A stretch of DNA of 64,000 bases from contig NZ_AP022616.1 in NCBI RefSeq assembly GCF_010731115.1, forward strand, positions 4,340,001 through 4,404,000. The letters are read 5' to 3'. Origin of the DNA: Mycolicibacterium phocaicum (GTDB lineage Bacteria > Actinomycetota > Actinomycetes > Mycobacteriales > Mycobacteriaceae). The notes beneath the pieces were generated by a model. The model saw only the letters and a list, made by a program, of their open reading frames with translations. It was not told where the DNA came from and made no database searches. Both the position numbers and the translations under genes were made by a program. This document shows positions 18,831 to 26,992 of the stretch, piece after piece; position 1 is the stretch's first letter, and each line of letters starts with the position of its first letter.

Positions 18831-19477
18831 GTCGGTCTGCCCGTTGGACCGTGGTGGTGCTGGCCGTGTTCGTCGTTCTCGGTGTGGCGCTGTGGCGGCA
18901 ACTCGGTGACGACCGGACCGCGTCCGGGCCGGCGGGCCAGCAGACTGTCGCGCGCGCACATCGCGACGCCGACACCCCGGCGGCGCTGGCCGGACCCCGG
19001 GCCAAGGCGGCCCTGCCGCCCTGTCCGGCGCCGCAGGGCGGGCCCGGACCGCAAGCGCTGCAGGGCATCACGGTCGACTGTGCGGCCGACGGGACGCCCG
19101 TCGACGTCGCCAAGGCCGTCGCCGGCCGCGCCGTGGTGCTGAACTTGTGGGCCTACTGGTGCGGCCCGTGCGCCGACGAACTGCCCGCACTGGCCGAGTA
19201 CCAGCGCCGGGTGGGCTCGAAGGTGACGGTGCTGACGGTGCATCAGGACGAGAACGAGACCGCCGGGCTGCTGCGGCTGGCCGACCTGGGCGTCAAGCTG
19301 CCGATGCTGCAGGACGGCCGGCGGCTGATCGCGGCCGCGCTGCGCGTCCCCAATGTCATGCCTGCGACCGTGCTGCTGCGCCCTGACGGTAGCGTTGCGC
19401 AGGTCCTGCCCCGGCCGTTCACCAGTGCCGACGAGATCGCCAGTGCAGTGAACGCACAGTTAGGAGTGTCGGGGTGA
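18827..19477 (+). CDS. TlpA/thioredoxin-like membrane-anchored protein (Rv3673c-type)
   Basis: 216 residues: an N-terminal TM signal anchor ([15 protein letters not shown]), a linker, then a TlpA-type thioredoxin fold with active site [15 protein letters not shown] (CGPC), and a cis-Pro region [13 protein letters not shown]. The extra cysteines CPAP and VDCAADG precede the fold, as in proteins where a first Cys pair interacts with the active site. It probably reduces periplasmic disulfides. GTG overlaps the nth stop (GTGA) and its own stop overlaps the Nudix start. Confidence 0.92.
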   Translation: MSRSARWTVVVLAVFVVLGVALWRQLGDDRTASGPAGQQTVARAHRDADTPAALAGPRAKAALPPCPAPQGGPGPQALQGITVDCAADGTPVDVAKAVAGRAVVLNLWAYWCGPCADELPALAEYQRRVGSKVTVLTVHQDENETAGLLRLADLGVKLPMLQDGRRLIAAALRVPNVMPATVLLRPDGSVAQVLPRPFTSADEIASAVNAQLGVSG

Positions 19478-20238
19478 ACGTGCTGAACCCACAGGCCGCC
19501 CCGGCCTGGCTGCGGCCCCTCGTCGACAACGCCGCGGACCTGCCGCAGGCCTACCGGCGCCGGGTGCCGAAGAGCGTTCTGGCGGCCATCACCGCCGCCG
19601 GCGCCACCGCGACATTGACCGGCACCAAGCGCGACGCCGCCGTCCTGGTGTTGTTCTCGGGCGCGCCCGACGCCCCCGCCGGTGCCCTGCCGCCCGACGC
19701 CGACCTGCTGGTCACCGTCCGCGCATCGACGCTGCGCCACCACGCCGGGCAGGCGGCGTTCCCCGGCGGCGCGTCCGATCCCGGGGACGACGGTCCCATC
19801 GGCACCGCGCTGCGCGAGGCGACCGAGGAGACCGGGATCGACGCCTCGCGGCTGCACGTGCTGACGACGCTCGACCGAATGTTCATCCCGCCCTCGGGTT
19901 TTCACGTCGTTCCGGTGCTCGCGTACTCGCCCGACCCGGGCCACGTCCTCGCCGTCGACCCGGCCGAGACCGCGATCGTCGCGCGGGTTCCCGTGCGCGC
20001 CTTCGTCAATCCCGAGAACCGGTTGATGGTGTACCGCAAAGAGAACACGCGGCAGTTCGCCGGCCCGGCATTTCTGCTCAACCAGATGCTGGTGTGGGGG
20101 TTCACCGCTCAGGTGATCTCCGCGATGCTCGACGTCGCAGGCTGGGCCAAGCCGTGGAACACCGACGTCGTCGAGGAACTGGACGCGGCAATGGCGCTGC
20201 TGGGCGAGTCCAGCGGCTACCGTGTGGATCAACCATGA
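19474..20238 (+). CDS. CoA pyrophosphatase-type Nudix hydrolase (Rv3672c-type)
   Basis: A 254-residue Nudix hydrolase of the NUDT7/YeaB group. TLRHHAGQAAFPGGASDPGD is the UPF0035 CoA-pyrophosphatase signature and TALREATEETGI the Nudix helix with catalytic glutamates. Expected activity is cleavage of CoA or acyl-CoA to 4'-phosphopantetheine and 3',5'-ADP. GTG start and ATGA stop overlaps link it to the genes on both sides. Confidence 0.92.
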   Translation: MNVLNPQAAPAWLRPLVDNAADLPQAYRRRVPKSVLAAITAAGATATLTGTKRDAAVLVLFSGAPDAPAGALPPDADLLVTVRASTLRHHAGQAAFPGGASDPGDDGPIGTALREATEETGIDASRLHVLTTLDRMFIPPSGFHVVPVLAYSPDPGHVLAVDPAETAIVARVPVRAFVNPENRLMVYRKENTRQFAGPAFLLNQMLVWGFTAQVISAMLDVAGWAKPWNTDVVEELDAAMALLGESSGYRVDQP

Positions 20239-21428
20239 CACCTTCACAATGGCTGGATCTGGCCGTTCTGTCCGTCGCCTTCGTCGCCGCCGTCTCGGGC
20301 TGGCGGTCCGGGGCGCTGGGCTCCCTGCTGTCTTTTCTCGGTGTGGTGCTCGGCGCGGTGGCCGGTGTGCTGCTGGCGCCGCATGTGGTGGCGCACGTCG
20401 ACGGCGCCCGCAGCAAGCTCTTCATCGCCTTGTTCCTGATCCTGGGCCTGGTCGTGGTCGGCGAGATCGCCGGTGTGGTGCTGGGCCGCGCCGTCCGCGG
20501 CGCCATGCGCAACGAGGTGGTGCGCGGATTCGACTCGGTCGTCGGCATGGCCCTGCAACTGGTCGCGGTCCTGGTTGCCGCCTGGCTGCTGGCCACCCCG
20601 CTGACGTCGTCCGACCAGCCGAACCTGGCTGCCGCGGTGAACGGCTCGCGCGTGCTGTCCGAGGTCAACGACCTCGCGCCGGCCTGGCTCAAGCGCGTGC
20701 CCACGCGGCTCTCGGCGCTGTTGAACACGTCGGGCCTGCCGTCGGTGCTGCAGCCGTTCGGCCGCACGCCGATCGTCAGCGTCTCGGCGCCCGACCCGGC
20801 GCTCGTCGGCGACCCGGCGGTGGCCGCGGCCAAGGGCAGCGTCGTGAAGATCCGCGGCGTCGCGCAGAGCTGCCAGAAGGTGCTCGAGGGCACCGGCTTC
20901 GTGGTGGCGCCCGGCCGGGTGATGTCCAACGCCCACGTGGTGGCCGGCTCCAACAGCGTCACCGTCCAGGTCGACGACAAGAGCTACGACGCCAAGGTCG
21001 TGTCGTACGACCCCGAGGCCGACATCTCGATTCTCGACGCGCCCGACCTGCCCGCGGCACCCCTGAAGTTCGACATGCAGGAAGCCGCGACCGGGACCGG
21101 CGCCGTGGTGATGGGCTATCCGGGCGGCGGTGAGTTCGCCGCGACCCCGGCGCGCATCCGCGAGGTCATCAAGCTCAACGGCCCGGACATCTACCACTCC
21201 ACGACCGTCACTCGCGAGGTCTACACCATCAGAGGCAATGTCCGCCAAGGCAATTCGGGCGGGCCGCTGATCGACGGCAGTGGGAAGGTGCTCGGAGTCG
21301 TGTTCGGCGCCGCGGTCGACGACGCCGACACGGGCTTCGTCCTCACCGCCGACGAGGTGGCCAAGCAGATGGCCAAGGTCGACAACCAGGACGCGGTGCC
21401 GACCGGGAAGTGCATCTCAGCCGGGTAG
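20235..21428 (+). CDS. marP: Periplasmic acid-resistance serine protease MarP
   Basis: 397 residues, the same length as M. tuberculosis MarP. Four TM helices occupy residues ~5-120 (CvpA-like), followed by a periplasmic chymotrypsin-like protease. The triad is His234 (SNAHVV), Asp263 (EADISIL) and Ser341 (GNSGGP). Cys213 and Cys393 correspond to the disulfide that controls activation under acid or oxidative stress in the known protein. ATG overlaps the Nudix stop. The 3' end overlaps the convergent ephE gene by 12 bases. Confidence 0.96.
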   Translation: MTPSQWLDLAVLSVAFVAAVSGWRSGALGSLLSFLGVVLGAVAGVLLAPHVVAHVDGARSKLFIALFLILGLVVVGEIAGVVLGRAVRGAMRNEVVRGFDSVVGMALQLVAVLVAAWLLATPLTSSDQPNLAAAVNGSRVLSEVNDLAPAWLKRVPTRLSALLNTSGLPSVLQPFGRTPIVSVSAPDPALVGDPAVAAAKGSVVKIRGVAQSCQKVLEGTGFVVAPGRVMSNAHVVAGSNSVTVQVDDKSYDAKVVSYDPEADISILDAPDLPAAPLKFDMQEAATGTGAVVMGYPGGGEFAATPARIREVIKLNGPDIYHSTTVTREVYTIRGNVRQGNSGGPLIDGSGKVLGVVFGAAVDDADTGFVLTADEVAKQMAKVDNQDAVPTGKCISAG

Positions 21429-22382
21429 CTGGTGCAGAAACGTCGACAGCTCCGAGGTGACGGTCGACGGCTGCTCCTCGTGCGCGAAATGCCCTGCGCC
21501 GGGGACGGATACGAAGCGGGTCTGCGGGGCGTAACGCTGGGTCCGGCGGACCGGATCATCGAGTACGTACGGGTCGGCGGTGCCGTGCAGATGCAGGACC
21601 GGCACCGCGGTGCGCTGTTTCATCGCGCGCATGAAGCGCCGGCCTTCGCCGCGGACCTGACTGCGCGCCGCCCACCGCTGATACTCGAGCGCCGAGTGCG
21701 CGGCCGACGGAATCTGGATCGCGGTGCGCAGGTGCGCGGCGGTCTGGGCGAAATCCGCCGACGCCGGCCAGGCGGCACCGGCGCGGCTGCGCACCAGCTG
21801 CTCGACGGCAGCACCGCCGCGCCGGGTCAGGACATGCTCGGGCCACCACGGCACCTGATTGCGCAGCATCGCCGGCAGCAGGGCCGCGCGCTGGCCCTTG
21901 TCGGTCAGCGTCGAGGACCGCAGCGCCACCGGGTGCGGTGAACTGACCAGCGCGATACCCCGGACCGCCCGCGGATGCAGCATCGCCGTCGCCCAGCAGA
22001 CGAGGCCGCCGTCGGCGTGTCCGACCAGCACGGCGGAGTGGTGTCCCAGCGCGCGCACCAGGCCGGCGGTGTCCCCGGCCAGCGTCCAGCCGTCGTAGCC
22101 GGTCGGTGGCTTGTCACTGCCGCCGTAGCCTCGCAGGTCGACCGCGACCACCCGGGCGCCGCGCAGGTCGCGCAACTGATGTCGCCACGAGTACCAGAAC
22201 GAGGCGAACCCGTGCAGCAGGATCACCAGCGGACGCTCGGCATTGGAGGACCCGTCCGCGTTCCGATCCTCGGGCTCCGAGCCCTCGGCCTCCACGACGT
22301 GGAAGCGGATCCCGTTCGCGTGCACCTGGAGGTGTCGCCACGGACCGTCGATCCGGACGACCGACGGATCAGGTGGCGGCAC
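21417..22382 (-). CDS. ephE: Epoxide hydrolase EphE (alpha/beta hydrolase)
   Basis: A 321-residue alpha/beta hydrolase. Oxyanion motif LLHGFASFWYSW; the nucleophile elbow VGHADGG carries Asp as expected for epoxide hydrolases; the acid lies in the HGTADPYV region and the catalytic His is in GAGHFAHEEQP. It probably hydrolyses lipid epoxides. GTG at 22382 overlaps by one base the TAG of the holin-like gene upstream, so the two are an operon. Its 3' end overlaps marP on the other strand. Confidence 0.92.
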   Translation of the reverse strand: MPPPDPSVVRIDGPWRHLQVHANGIRFHVVEAEGSEPEDRNADGSSNAERPLVILLHGFASFWYSWRHQLRDLRGARVVAVDLRGYGGSDKPPTGYDGWTLAGDTAGLVRALGHHSAVLVGHADGGLVCWATAMLHPRAVRGIALVSSPHPVALRSSTLTDKGQRAALLPAMLRNQVPWWPEHVLTRRGGAAVEQLVRSRAGAAWPASADFAQTAAHLRTAIQIPSAAHSALEYQRWAARSQVRGEGRRFMRAMKQRTAVPVLHLHGTADPYVLDDPVRRTQRYAPQTRFVSVPGAGHFAHEEQPSTVTSELSTFLHQLPG

Positions 22383-22891
22383 TACCAGCCTGAGGTGTCG
22401 CTAGAAGCCGTGCGGGCGGTGATCTGACTCGACGGCTTGTCGTGCCCCGGCGTCAGCGCCACCTTGGCCTCCTTGACCGTGGCGATGGTGTCCCGCGGGC
22501 CGCGGATCTTGCGGACCTTGAGGAAGCCCAGGAACGCGAGCGCGCCCGTCGTCAGCACCATGAGCGCGAAGACGATGAGGTACGACGCCCAGCTCGGCAG
22601 CCACAGCTCCAGCAGCGAGCCGAGGAAGAAGAAGAAAAAGAACGTCGAGTAGAAGAGCACGACCAGGGCGGCGATGAACAGGACGCTGCCGGTCAGGCCC
22701 TTCTTCACATCGGCGGTGATCTCGGCGCGCGCGAGCTCGACCTCGGCCCGCACCAGCGTCGACATCTGCGCGGTGGCTTCCTTGACCAGATCGCCGATCG
22801 ACGGATCGGCCTTGGGCGCATGCGGATCCACCAGCGGGATCGAGGTCACCGTGGCTGGAACGGGGCCATTCTTGCGATCGCCATTGCTCAC
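22382..22891 (-). CDS. Actinobacterial holin-X-like membrane protein (Rv3669-type)
   Basis: 169 residues. The amphipathic N-terminal helix SIGDLVKEATAQMSTLVRAEVELARAEI is followed by two TM helices, one with a striking run of phenylalanines (STFFFFFFLGSLLELW), and a charged tail. This is the layout of the Phage_holin_3_6 (actinobacterial holin-X) family, which in mycobacteria are housekeeping membrane proteins of unknown function, not lysis proteins. GTG at 22891 has GGAGG upstream. It is the first gene of an operon with ephE. Confidence 0.85.
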   Translation of the reverse strand: MSNGDRKNGPVPATVTSIPLVDPHAPKADPSIGDLVKEATAQMSTLVRAEVELARAEITADVKKGLTGSVLFIAALVVLFYSTFFFFFFLGSLLELWLPSWASYLIVFALMVLTTGALAFLGFLKVRKIRGPRDTIATVKEAKVALTPGHDKPSSQITARTASSDTSGW

Positions 22892-22981
22892 GAACACGTC
22901 CTCCCGGCGTCGGTGTAGTCCTGGCATATGTTGCCACGTGGGGCGCCGCTTAACGATCCGGCCCAGGGATACACTGCCCCG

Positions 22982-23674
22982 ATGCGTTTGGCACCCGTGA
23001 TTGCTGCGATGTGTGGGACGGCCGTTGCTCTGCTCGCCACGTCGGCCGGGGTGCCGGCCCACGCGGACGCACCGGTGCCGCTGGGCGGTGGTTCCGGCAT
23101 CGTCGTGGACGGTGACACCTTCTGCACCCTGACCACGATCGGTCATGACAACCGCGGCAAGCTGGTCGGCTTCACGTCGGCGCACTGCGGCGGTCCCGGC
23201 CACGAGGTGTCGGCCGAGGGCGCCGAGAACCGCGGCACGCTGGGCGTCATGGTGGCCGGCAGTCAGCCGCTGGACTACGCCGTCATCGAGTTCGACCCGG
23301 CCAAGGTGCAGCCCCTCAACACTGTCAACGGATTCCAGATCGACGGCATCGGCCCGGACCCGGCCTTCGGCCAGGTGGCGTGCAAGCTGGGCCGCACCAC
23401 CGGCTACACCTGCGGCGTCACGTGGGGCCCCGGACAGGACCCGGGCACCATCGTCGACCAGGTGTGTGGCCAACCCGGTGACTCGGGTGCGCCCGTCACG
23501 GTGAACAACAAGCTGGTCGGCATGATCCACGGCGCGTTCAGCGACGACCTGCCGACGTGCGTCGTCAAGTACGTGCCGCTGCACACCCCGGCCGTGACGG
23601 TGTCGATCAACGCGGTGATCGCCGATCTGGACGCCAAGAGCCGGCCCGGCGCCGGTTACGTGCCGATCGCCTGA
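22982..23674 (+). CDS. Secreted chymotrypsin-like serine protease (Rv3668c-type)
   Basis: 230 residues from ATG 22982. A Sec signal peptide ends in the region GVPAHADAP. The S1 protease fold shows His in SAHCGGPG, Asp in LDYAVIEF and Ser in GQPGDSGAPV, and four cysteines suitable for disulfides. TACACT lies 6 bases before the ATG (22970-22975), so the mRNA is likely leaderless; longer upstream starts would spoil the signal peptide. Substrate unknown. A strong hairpin follows the stop. Confidence 0.92.
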   Translation: MRLAPVIAAMCGTAVALLATSAGVPAHADAPVPLGGGSGIVVDGDTFCTLTTIGHDNRGKLVGFTSAHCGGPGHEVSAEGAENRGTLGVMVAGSQPLDYAVIEFDPAKVQPLNTVNGFQIDGIGPDPAFGQVACKLGRTTGYTCGVTWGPGQDPGTIVDQVCGQPGDSGAPVTVNNKLVGMIHGAFSDDLPTCVVKYVPLHTPAVTVSINAVIADLDAKSRPGAGYVPIA

Positions 23675-23684
23675 CCACATACGA

Positions 23685-23715
23685 AAAGGCCCCCGACATG
23701 TCGTCGGGGGCCTTT
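23685..23715. terminator. 13-bp hairpin terminator
   Basis: AAAGGCCCCCGAC (23685-23697) pairs with GTCGGGGGCCTTT (23703-23715), with A- and T-rich outer ends on both strands. It lies between convergent protease and acs genes. Confidence 0.9.
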
Positions 23716-23727
23716 CGCGTACTACGC

Positions 23728-25674
23728 CTACTTGCTGGCGCGGATGGCTTCGAAGACGCTGGGGTCGACGAGGGTGGAGGTGTCGCCGAGGTCGCGGCCT
23801 TCGGCGACGTCGCGCAGCAGGCGGCGCATGATCTTGCCGCTACGCGTCTTGGGGAGCTCGGGCACGACGTGGATTTCGCGTGGTTTGGCGATGGGGGAGA
23901 TCTCCCGTGCCACCTGGGCGCGCAGTTCCTCGATCATGTTCTCCGGACCGCCGTGCGCCGACTCCTTGAGGATGACGAACGCGCAGATGGCCTGGCCGGT
24001 GGTGGCGTCGGTGGCGCCGACGACGGCGGCCTCGGCCACGCCGGCGTGCCCCACGAGTGCGGACTCGACCTCGGCGGTGGAGATGCGGTGGCCCGAGATG
24101 TTCATGACGTCGTCGATGCGGCCCAGGACCCAGATGTTGCCGTCGGCGTCGTAGCGGGCGCCGTCACCGGCGAAGTACCAGCCCTGCTCGGCGAAGCGGG
24201 ACCAGTAGGTGTCCTTGAACCGTTCGTCGTCGCCCCAGATGCCGCGCAGCATCGACGGCCACGGCTTGTCGAGCACCAGGTAGCCGGTGACGTGTTCGGC
24301 CTCGTCGGCGCCGGGGACCAGGTCGTTGCCGTCGTCGTCGACGATCTTGGCGCTGATGCCGGGCAGCGGGGTCATGGCCGAGCCGGGCTTGGCGGCGGTC
24401 ACGCCGGGCAGCGGGGAGATCATGATGGCGCCGGTCTCGGTCTGCCACCACGTGTCCACGATGGGCGTGGTGCCCGCGCCGATGTGTTCGCGGTACCAGC
24501 GCCAGGCCTCGGGGTTGATGGGCTCACCGACCGAGCCGAGCACCCGCAGGCTCGACAGGTTGTGCGCCGCGGGGATCTGGTGGCCCAGCTTCATGAAGGT
24601 GCGGATCAGCGTGGGCGCTGTGTAGTAGATGGTGACGCCGTACTTCTCGATGATGTCGAAGTGCCGGTGCTCGTTGGGTGAGGTGGGGGTGCCTTCGTAG
24701 ACCACCTGCGTGACGCCGTTGGAGAGCGGGCCGTAGACGATGTAGGTGTGCCCGGTGACCCAGCCGATGTCGGCGGTGCACCAGTACACGTCGTCGGCCT
24801 TGATGTCGAAGACGTTGTGGTGGCTGTAGGACGCCTGGGTCAGGAAGCCGCCGCTGGTGTGCACGATGCCCTTGGGCTTGCCGGTGGTGCCGGAGGTGTA
24901 CAGCAGGAACAACGGTTGCTCGGCGTCGAAGGCCTCGGGGGTGTGCTCGGTCGACTGCGAGTCGACGATCTCGTGCCACCAGACGTCGCGGCCCTCGGTC
25001 CAGTCGACGTCGATGCCGGTGCGCTTGACCACCAGCACGTGCTCGACGCTCGCCTGGCCGGTGACGGCTTCATCGACCGCGGACTTGAGCGAGGCGGCCT
25101 GGCCGCGGCGGTACTGCCCGTCGGTGGTGATGACCAGCTTGGCCTGGGCATCCTCGACGCGGGCGGCCAGGGCGGTGGCCGAGAAACCGGCGAAGACGAC
25201 CGAGTGCATGACACCGAGCCGGGCGCAGGCCAGCATCGCCACGATGGCCTCGGGCACCATCGGCATGTAGATGGCGACGCGGTCGCCGGCGACCAGGCCC
25301 AGGGCGGTCAGGGCGTTGGCGGCCTTGCTGACCTCGTCCTTGAGCTGGGCGTAGGTGATGTCGCGGGCGTCGCCGACGGGCTCGCCCTCCCAGTGGATCG
25401 CGACGCGGTCGCCGTTGCCGGCCTCGACGTGGCGGTCCACGCAGTTGTAGGCGACGTTGAGCTTGCCGTCACCGAACCACTTGGCGAAGGGCGCATTGGA
25501 CCAGTCGAGCACCTCGGTGAACGGGGTGGCCCAGGACAACCGCTCGCCCTGGCGGCGCCAGAAATCCAGGCGGTCGGCGTCGGCCTCTTGATACAGCGCG
25601 GCGGTGGCATTGGCCTGCGCGGCGAACTCGGCAGGCGGCGGGTAAGCCTGTGGCACAGCGGTGTCTTGTGTCAT
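23728..25674 (-). CDS. acs: Acetyl-CoA synthetase Acs
   Basis: A 648-residue AMP-forming acetate:CoA ligase. The ATP/phosphate loop is YTSGTTGKPKG (259-269). WWQTETG, the hinge region YFAGDGARYDADGNIWVLGRIDD and the C-terminal KTRSGKIMRR are intact. In the last motif Lys614 is the conserved lysine that cAMP-responsive protein acetyltransferases modify in mycobacteria. ATG at 25674 is chosen; upstream reading in frame is not family-like. A Crp-like box TGTGA-N6-TCACT begins 4 bases upstream of the start codon, so cAMP may act on this gene transcriptionally as well as post-translationally. Confidence 0.97.
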   Translation of the reverse strand: MTQDTAVPQAYPPPAEFAAQANATAALYQEADADRLDFWRRQGERLSWATPFTEVLDWSNAPFAKWFGDGKLNVAYNCVDRHVEAGNGDRVAIHWEGEPVGDARDITYAQLKDEVSKAANALTALGLVAGDRVAIYMPMVPEAIVAMLACARLGVMHSVVFAGFSATALAARVEDAQAKLVITTDGQYRRGQAASLKSAVDEAVTGQASVEHVLVVKRTGIDVDWTEGRDVWWHEIVDSQSTEHTPEAFDAEQPLFLLYTSGTTGKPKGIVHTSGGFLTQASYSHHNVFDIKADDVYWCTADIGWVTGHTYIVYGPLSNGVTQVVYEGTPTSPNEHRHFDIIEKYGVTIYYTAPTLIRTFMKLGHQIPAAHNLSSLRVLGSVGEPINPEAWRWYREHIGAGTTPIVDTWWQTETGAIMISPLPGVTAAKPGSAMTPLPGISAKIVDDDGNDLVPGADEAEHVTGYLVLDKPWPSMLRGIWGDDERFKDTYWSRFAEQGWYFAGDGARYDADGNIWVLGRIDDVMNISGHRISTAEVESALVGHAGVAEAAVVGATDATTGQAICAFVILKESAHGGPENMIEELRAQVAREISPIAKPREIHVVPELPKTRSGKIMRRLLRDVAEGRDLGDTSTLVDPSVFEAIRASK

Positions 25675-25677
25675 GGC

Positions 25678-25693
25678 TGTGAGCGTAGTCACT
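25678..25693 (-). promoter_or_regulatory. Crp-like binding site at the acs start
   Basis: TGTGA-GCGTAG-TCACT matches the mycobacterial Crp consensus TGTGA-N6-TCACA at 9 of 10 positions. It lies 4-19 bases upstream of the acs ATG. A site this close to the start would more easily block than activate transcription or initiation, unless the promoter start lies inside the reading frame. Confidence 0.6.
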
Positions 25694-25773
25694 GGCACGT
25701 TGCAATGACGTTGGAGGTGACCCGCCACCGGGACGTTGGTGGTGGCCACCCGGTGGCACTACCGTGTGCGGAC

Positions 25774-26544
25774 GTGGCTGCACCTGACCCGCTGGCTCCT
25801 TTGGCCGAACTCCCCGGCGTGGCCGAGGCCGGAGACGAGGCTCGTGAAGCGCTCGGCAGGGCCCACCGGCACAAGGTGAACCTGCGCGGTTGGCCCGCCA
25901 CCGCGGCCGAGGCGTCGATGCGGGCCGCCCGGGCGTCGTCGGTGCTCGACGGCGGCTCCCTGAGTTTCAGTAAGGACGGCGAGGCGCCGGCCAAAGGTGA
26001 GCGCGCCGACGCGGTGCTGGCCGGCGCGCTGCGTGTGGCCGAGGCGCTCGAAGGTGGTGCGACGGCGCTCGTCGGCGTCTGGCAGCGGGCGCCGCTACAG
26101 GCGATCGCCCGGCTGCACTCCCTGGCGGCCGCGGATCTGACGGACCCGGACCAGCTCGGCCGGCCCCGCACCGATGATCCGGACGTGGGCCGGCGCCTGG
26201 AGCTGCTCGGCGAGATCGTGGGCGGTGGGAGCCGGGTGCCGGCGACGGTGCTCGCGGCCGTCGCTCATGGCGAACTCCTGAGCCTGGCTCCATTCGGGGT
26301 GGCCGACGGTGTGGTGGCGCGCGCGGTGTCCCGGCTGATCACCATGTCGAGTGGTCTCGACCCGCACGGCCTCGGCGTTCCCGAGATGTACTGGATGCGT
26401 CAGGTCGGCGAATACCGTGCCGCGGCACGGGGCTTCGCGTCGGGCACGGCCGACGGGCTGACGGCGTGGTTGATCTGCAGCAGTCGTGCGCTGCATTCCG
26501 GAGCTCGTGAGGCGCTGTCGATTGCGCAGGCTTCGGCCAAGTAG
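25774..26544 (+). CDS. Conserved hypothetical (Rv3662c-type) with degenerate Fic-like motif
   Basis: 256 residues from GTG 25774; TACCGT lies 8 bases before it. No catalytic family is assigned with confidence. The segment VAHGELLSLAPFGVADGVVA followed by RAVSRLI resembles the Fic-domain core (HPFxxGNGRxxR) with the catalytic His replaced by Ala and N/G/R changed. VWQRAPLQAIARLHSLAA upstream is compatible with the preceding Fic helix. The position next to the Ms1 RNA gene is conserved with M. tuberculosis Rv3662c. If Fic-related it would be inactive for AMP transfer. Confidence 0.75.
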   Translation: MAAPDPLAPLAELPGVAEAGDEAREALGRAHRHKVNLRGWPATAAEASMRAARASSVLDGGSLSFSKDGEAPAKGERADAVLAGALRVAEALEGGATALVGVWQRAPLQAIARLHSLAAADLTDPDQLGRPRTDDPDVGRRLELLGEIVGGGSRVPATVLAAVAHGELLSLAPFGVADGVVARAVSRLITMSSGLDPHGLGVPEMYWMRQVGEYRAAARGFASGTADGLTAWLICSSRALHSGAREALSIAQASAK

Positions 26545-26582
26545 CGGTCGGTCCGCGGCCGTCTCCAGCAAACACGCACACA

Positions 26583-26895
26583 TAAAAGCGGGCGGCGCTC
26601 CGTCGTCAGAGGGCATCTGACTCGGCTCGCCGCCCGCTAGCACGGAACCCCGGTTACCAAGCGTGCTTGTCGGGTTGTGTGGGTGGCCTCGGCGTCCCTG
26701 CAATGCGCTGCGGCTACAACCCCACCCAAGGAGTTCTCTTAGCCGTTCGCTTTTCGCAATTACGCAGGCCCACAACGCTTTTACCATTGTCGCGGTATGT
26801 GCTCCGCGTGGGTGCCGGTATTCCGTGCTGGGATGCCCTCTTCGGGAGGTCGAACCTTCTCTTCCGGTTCGGTCTTGGCCTCGGGGGGCTTCCGT
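26583..26895 (-). ncRNA. ms1: Ms1 (MTS2823), RNA polymerase core-binding small RNA
   Basis: Located between the Rv3661- and Rv3662c-type genes, exactly where M. tuberculosis carries MTS2823, and on the same strand as the HAD gene. On the minus strand a promoter TTGATG-N17-TACAAA (-10 at 26907-26902) places the start near 26895. A terminator (AGCGGGCGGCG/CGCCGCCCGCT, 26638-26587) followed by TTTTATG ends near 26583. The predicted ~310 nt matches the known ~300 nt of Ms1, which binds core RNA polymerase in stationary phase in place of 6S RNA. Ends are inferred, not measured. Confidence 0.85.
26587..26638 (-). terminator. Intrinsic terminator of Ms1
   Basis: An 11-bp GC stem (26628-26638 with 26587-26597) enclosing a second hairpin (GTCAGA/TCTGAC), followed on the minus strand by TTTTATG. 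One of the few classic U-tract terminators in the window. Confidence 0.85.
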
Positions 26896-26910
26896 GCTTC
26901 CTTTGTACTA

Positions 26911-26926
26911 CGTGACCGCAGTCACA
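26911..26926 (-). promoter_or_regulatory. Crp-like palindrome inside the Ms1 promoter
   Basis: CGTGA-CCGCAG-TCACA (plus-strand reading) is 9/10 to the Crp consensus and falls within the 17-base spacer between the proposed -35 and -10 of Ms1. Occupancy there would be expected to repress. This is inference from sequence. Confidence 0.55.
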
Positions 26927-26992
26927 TCAAGGGTCAATCGCCGGCGATTTGTGATTGTTACTCCAGGGCACTCAGCAACTTGCCAGTAGCTT

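Noticed and set aside
22382..22891. Phage lysis holin
   Set aside because: Matches the actinobacterial holin-X family but lies in a conserved housekeeping operon with ephE and no phage genes nearby.
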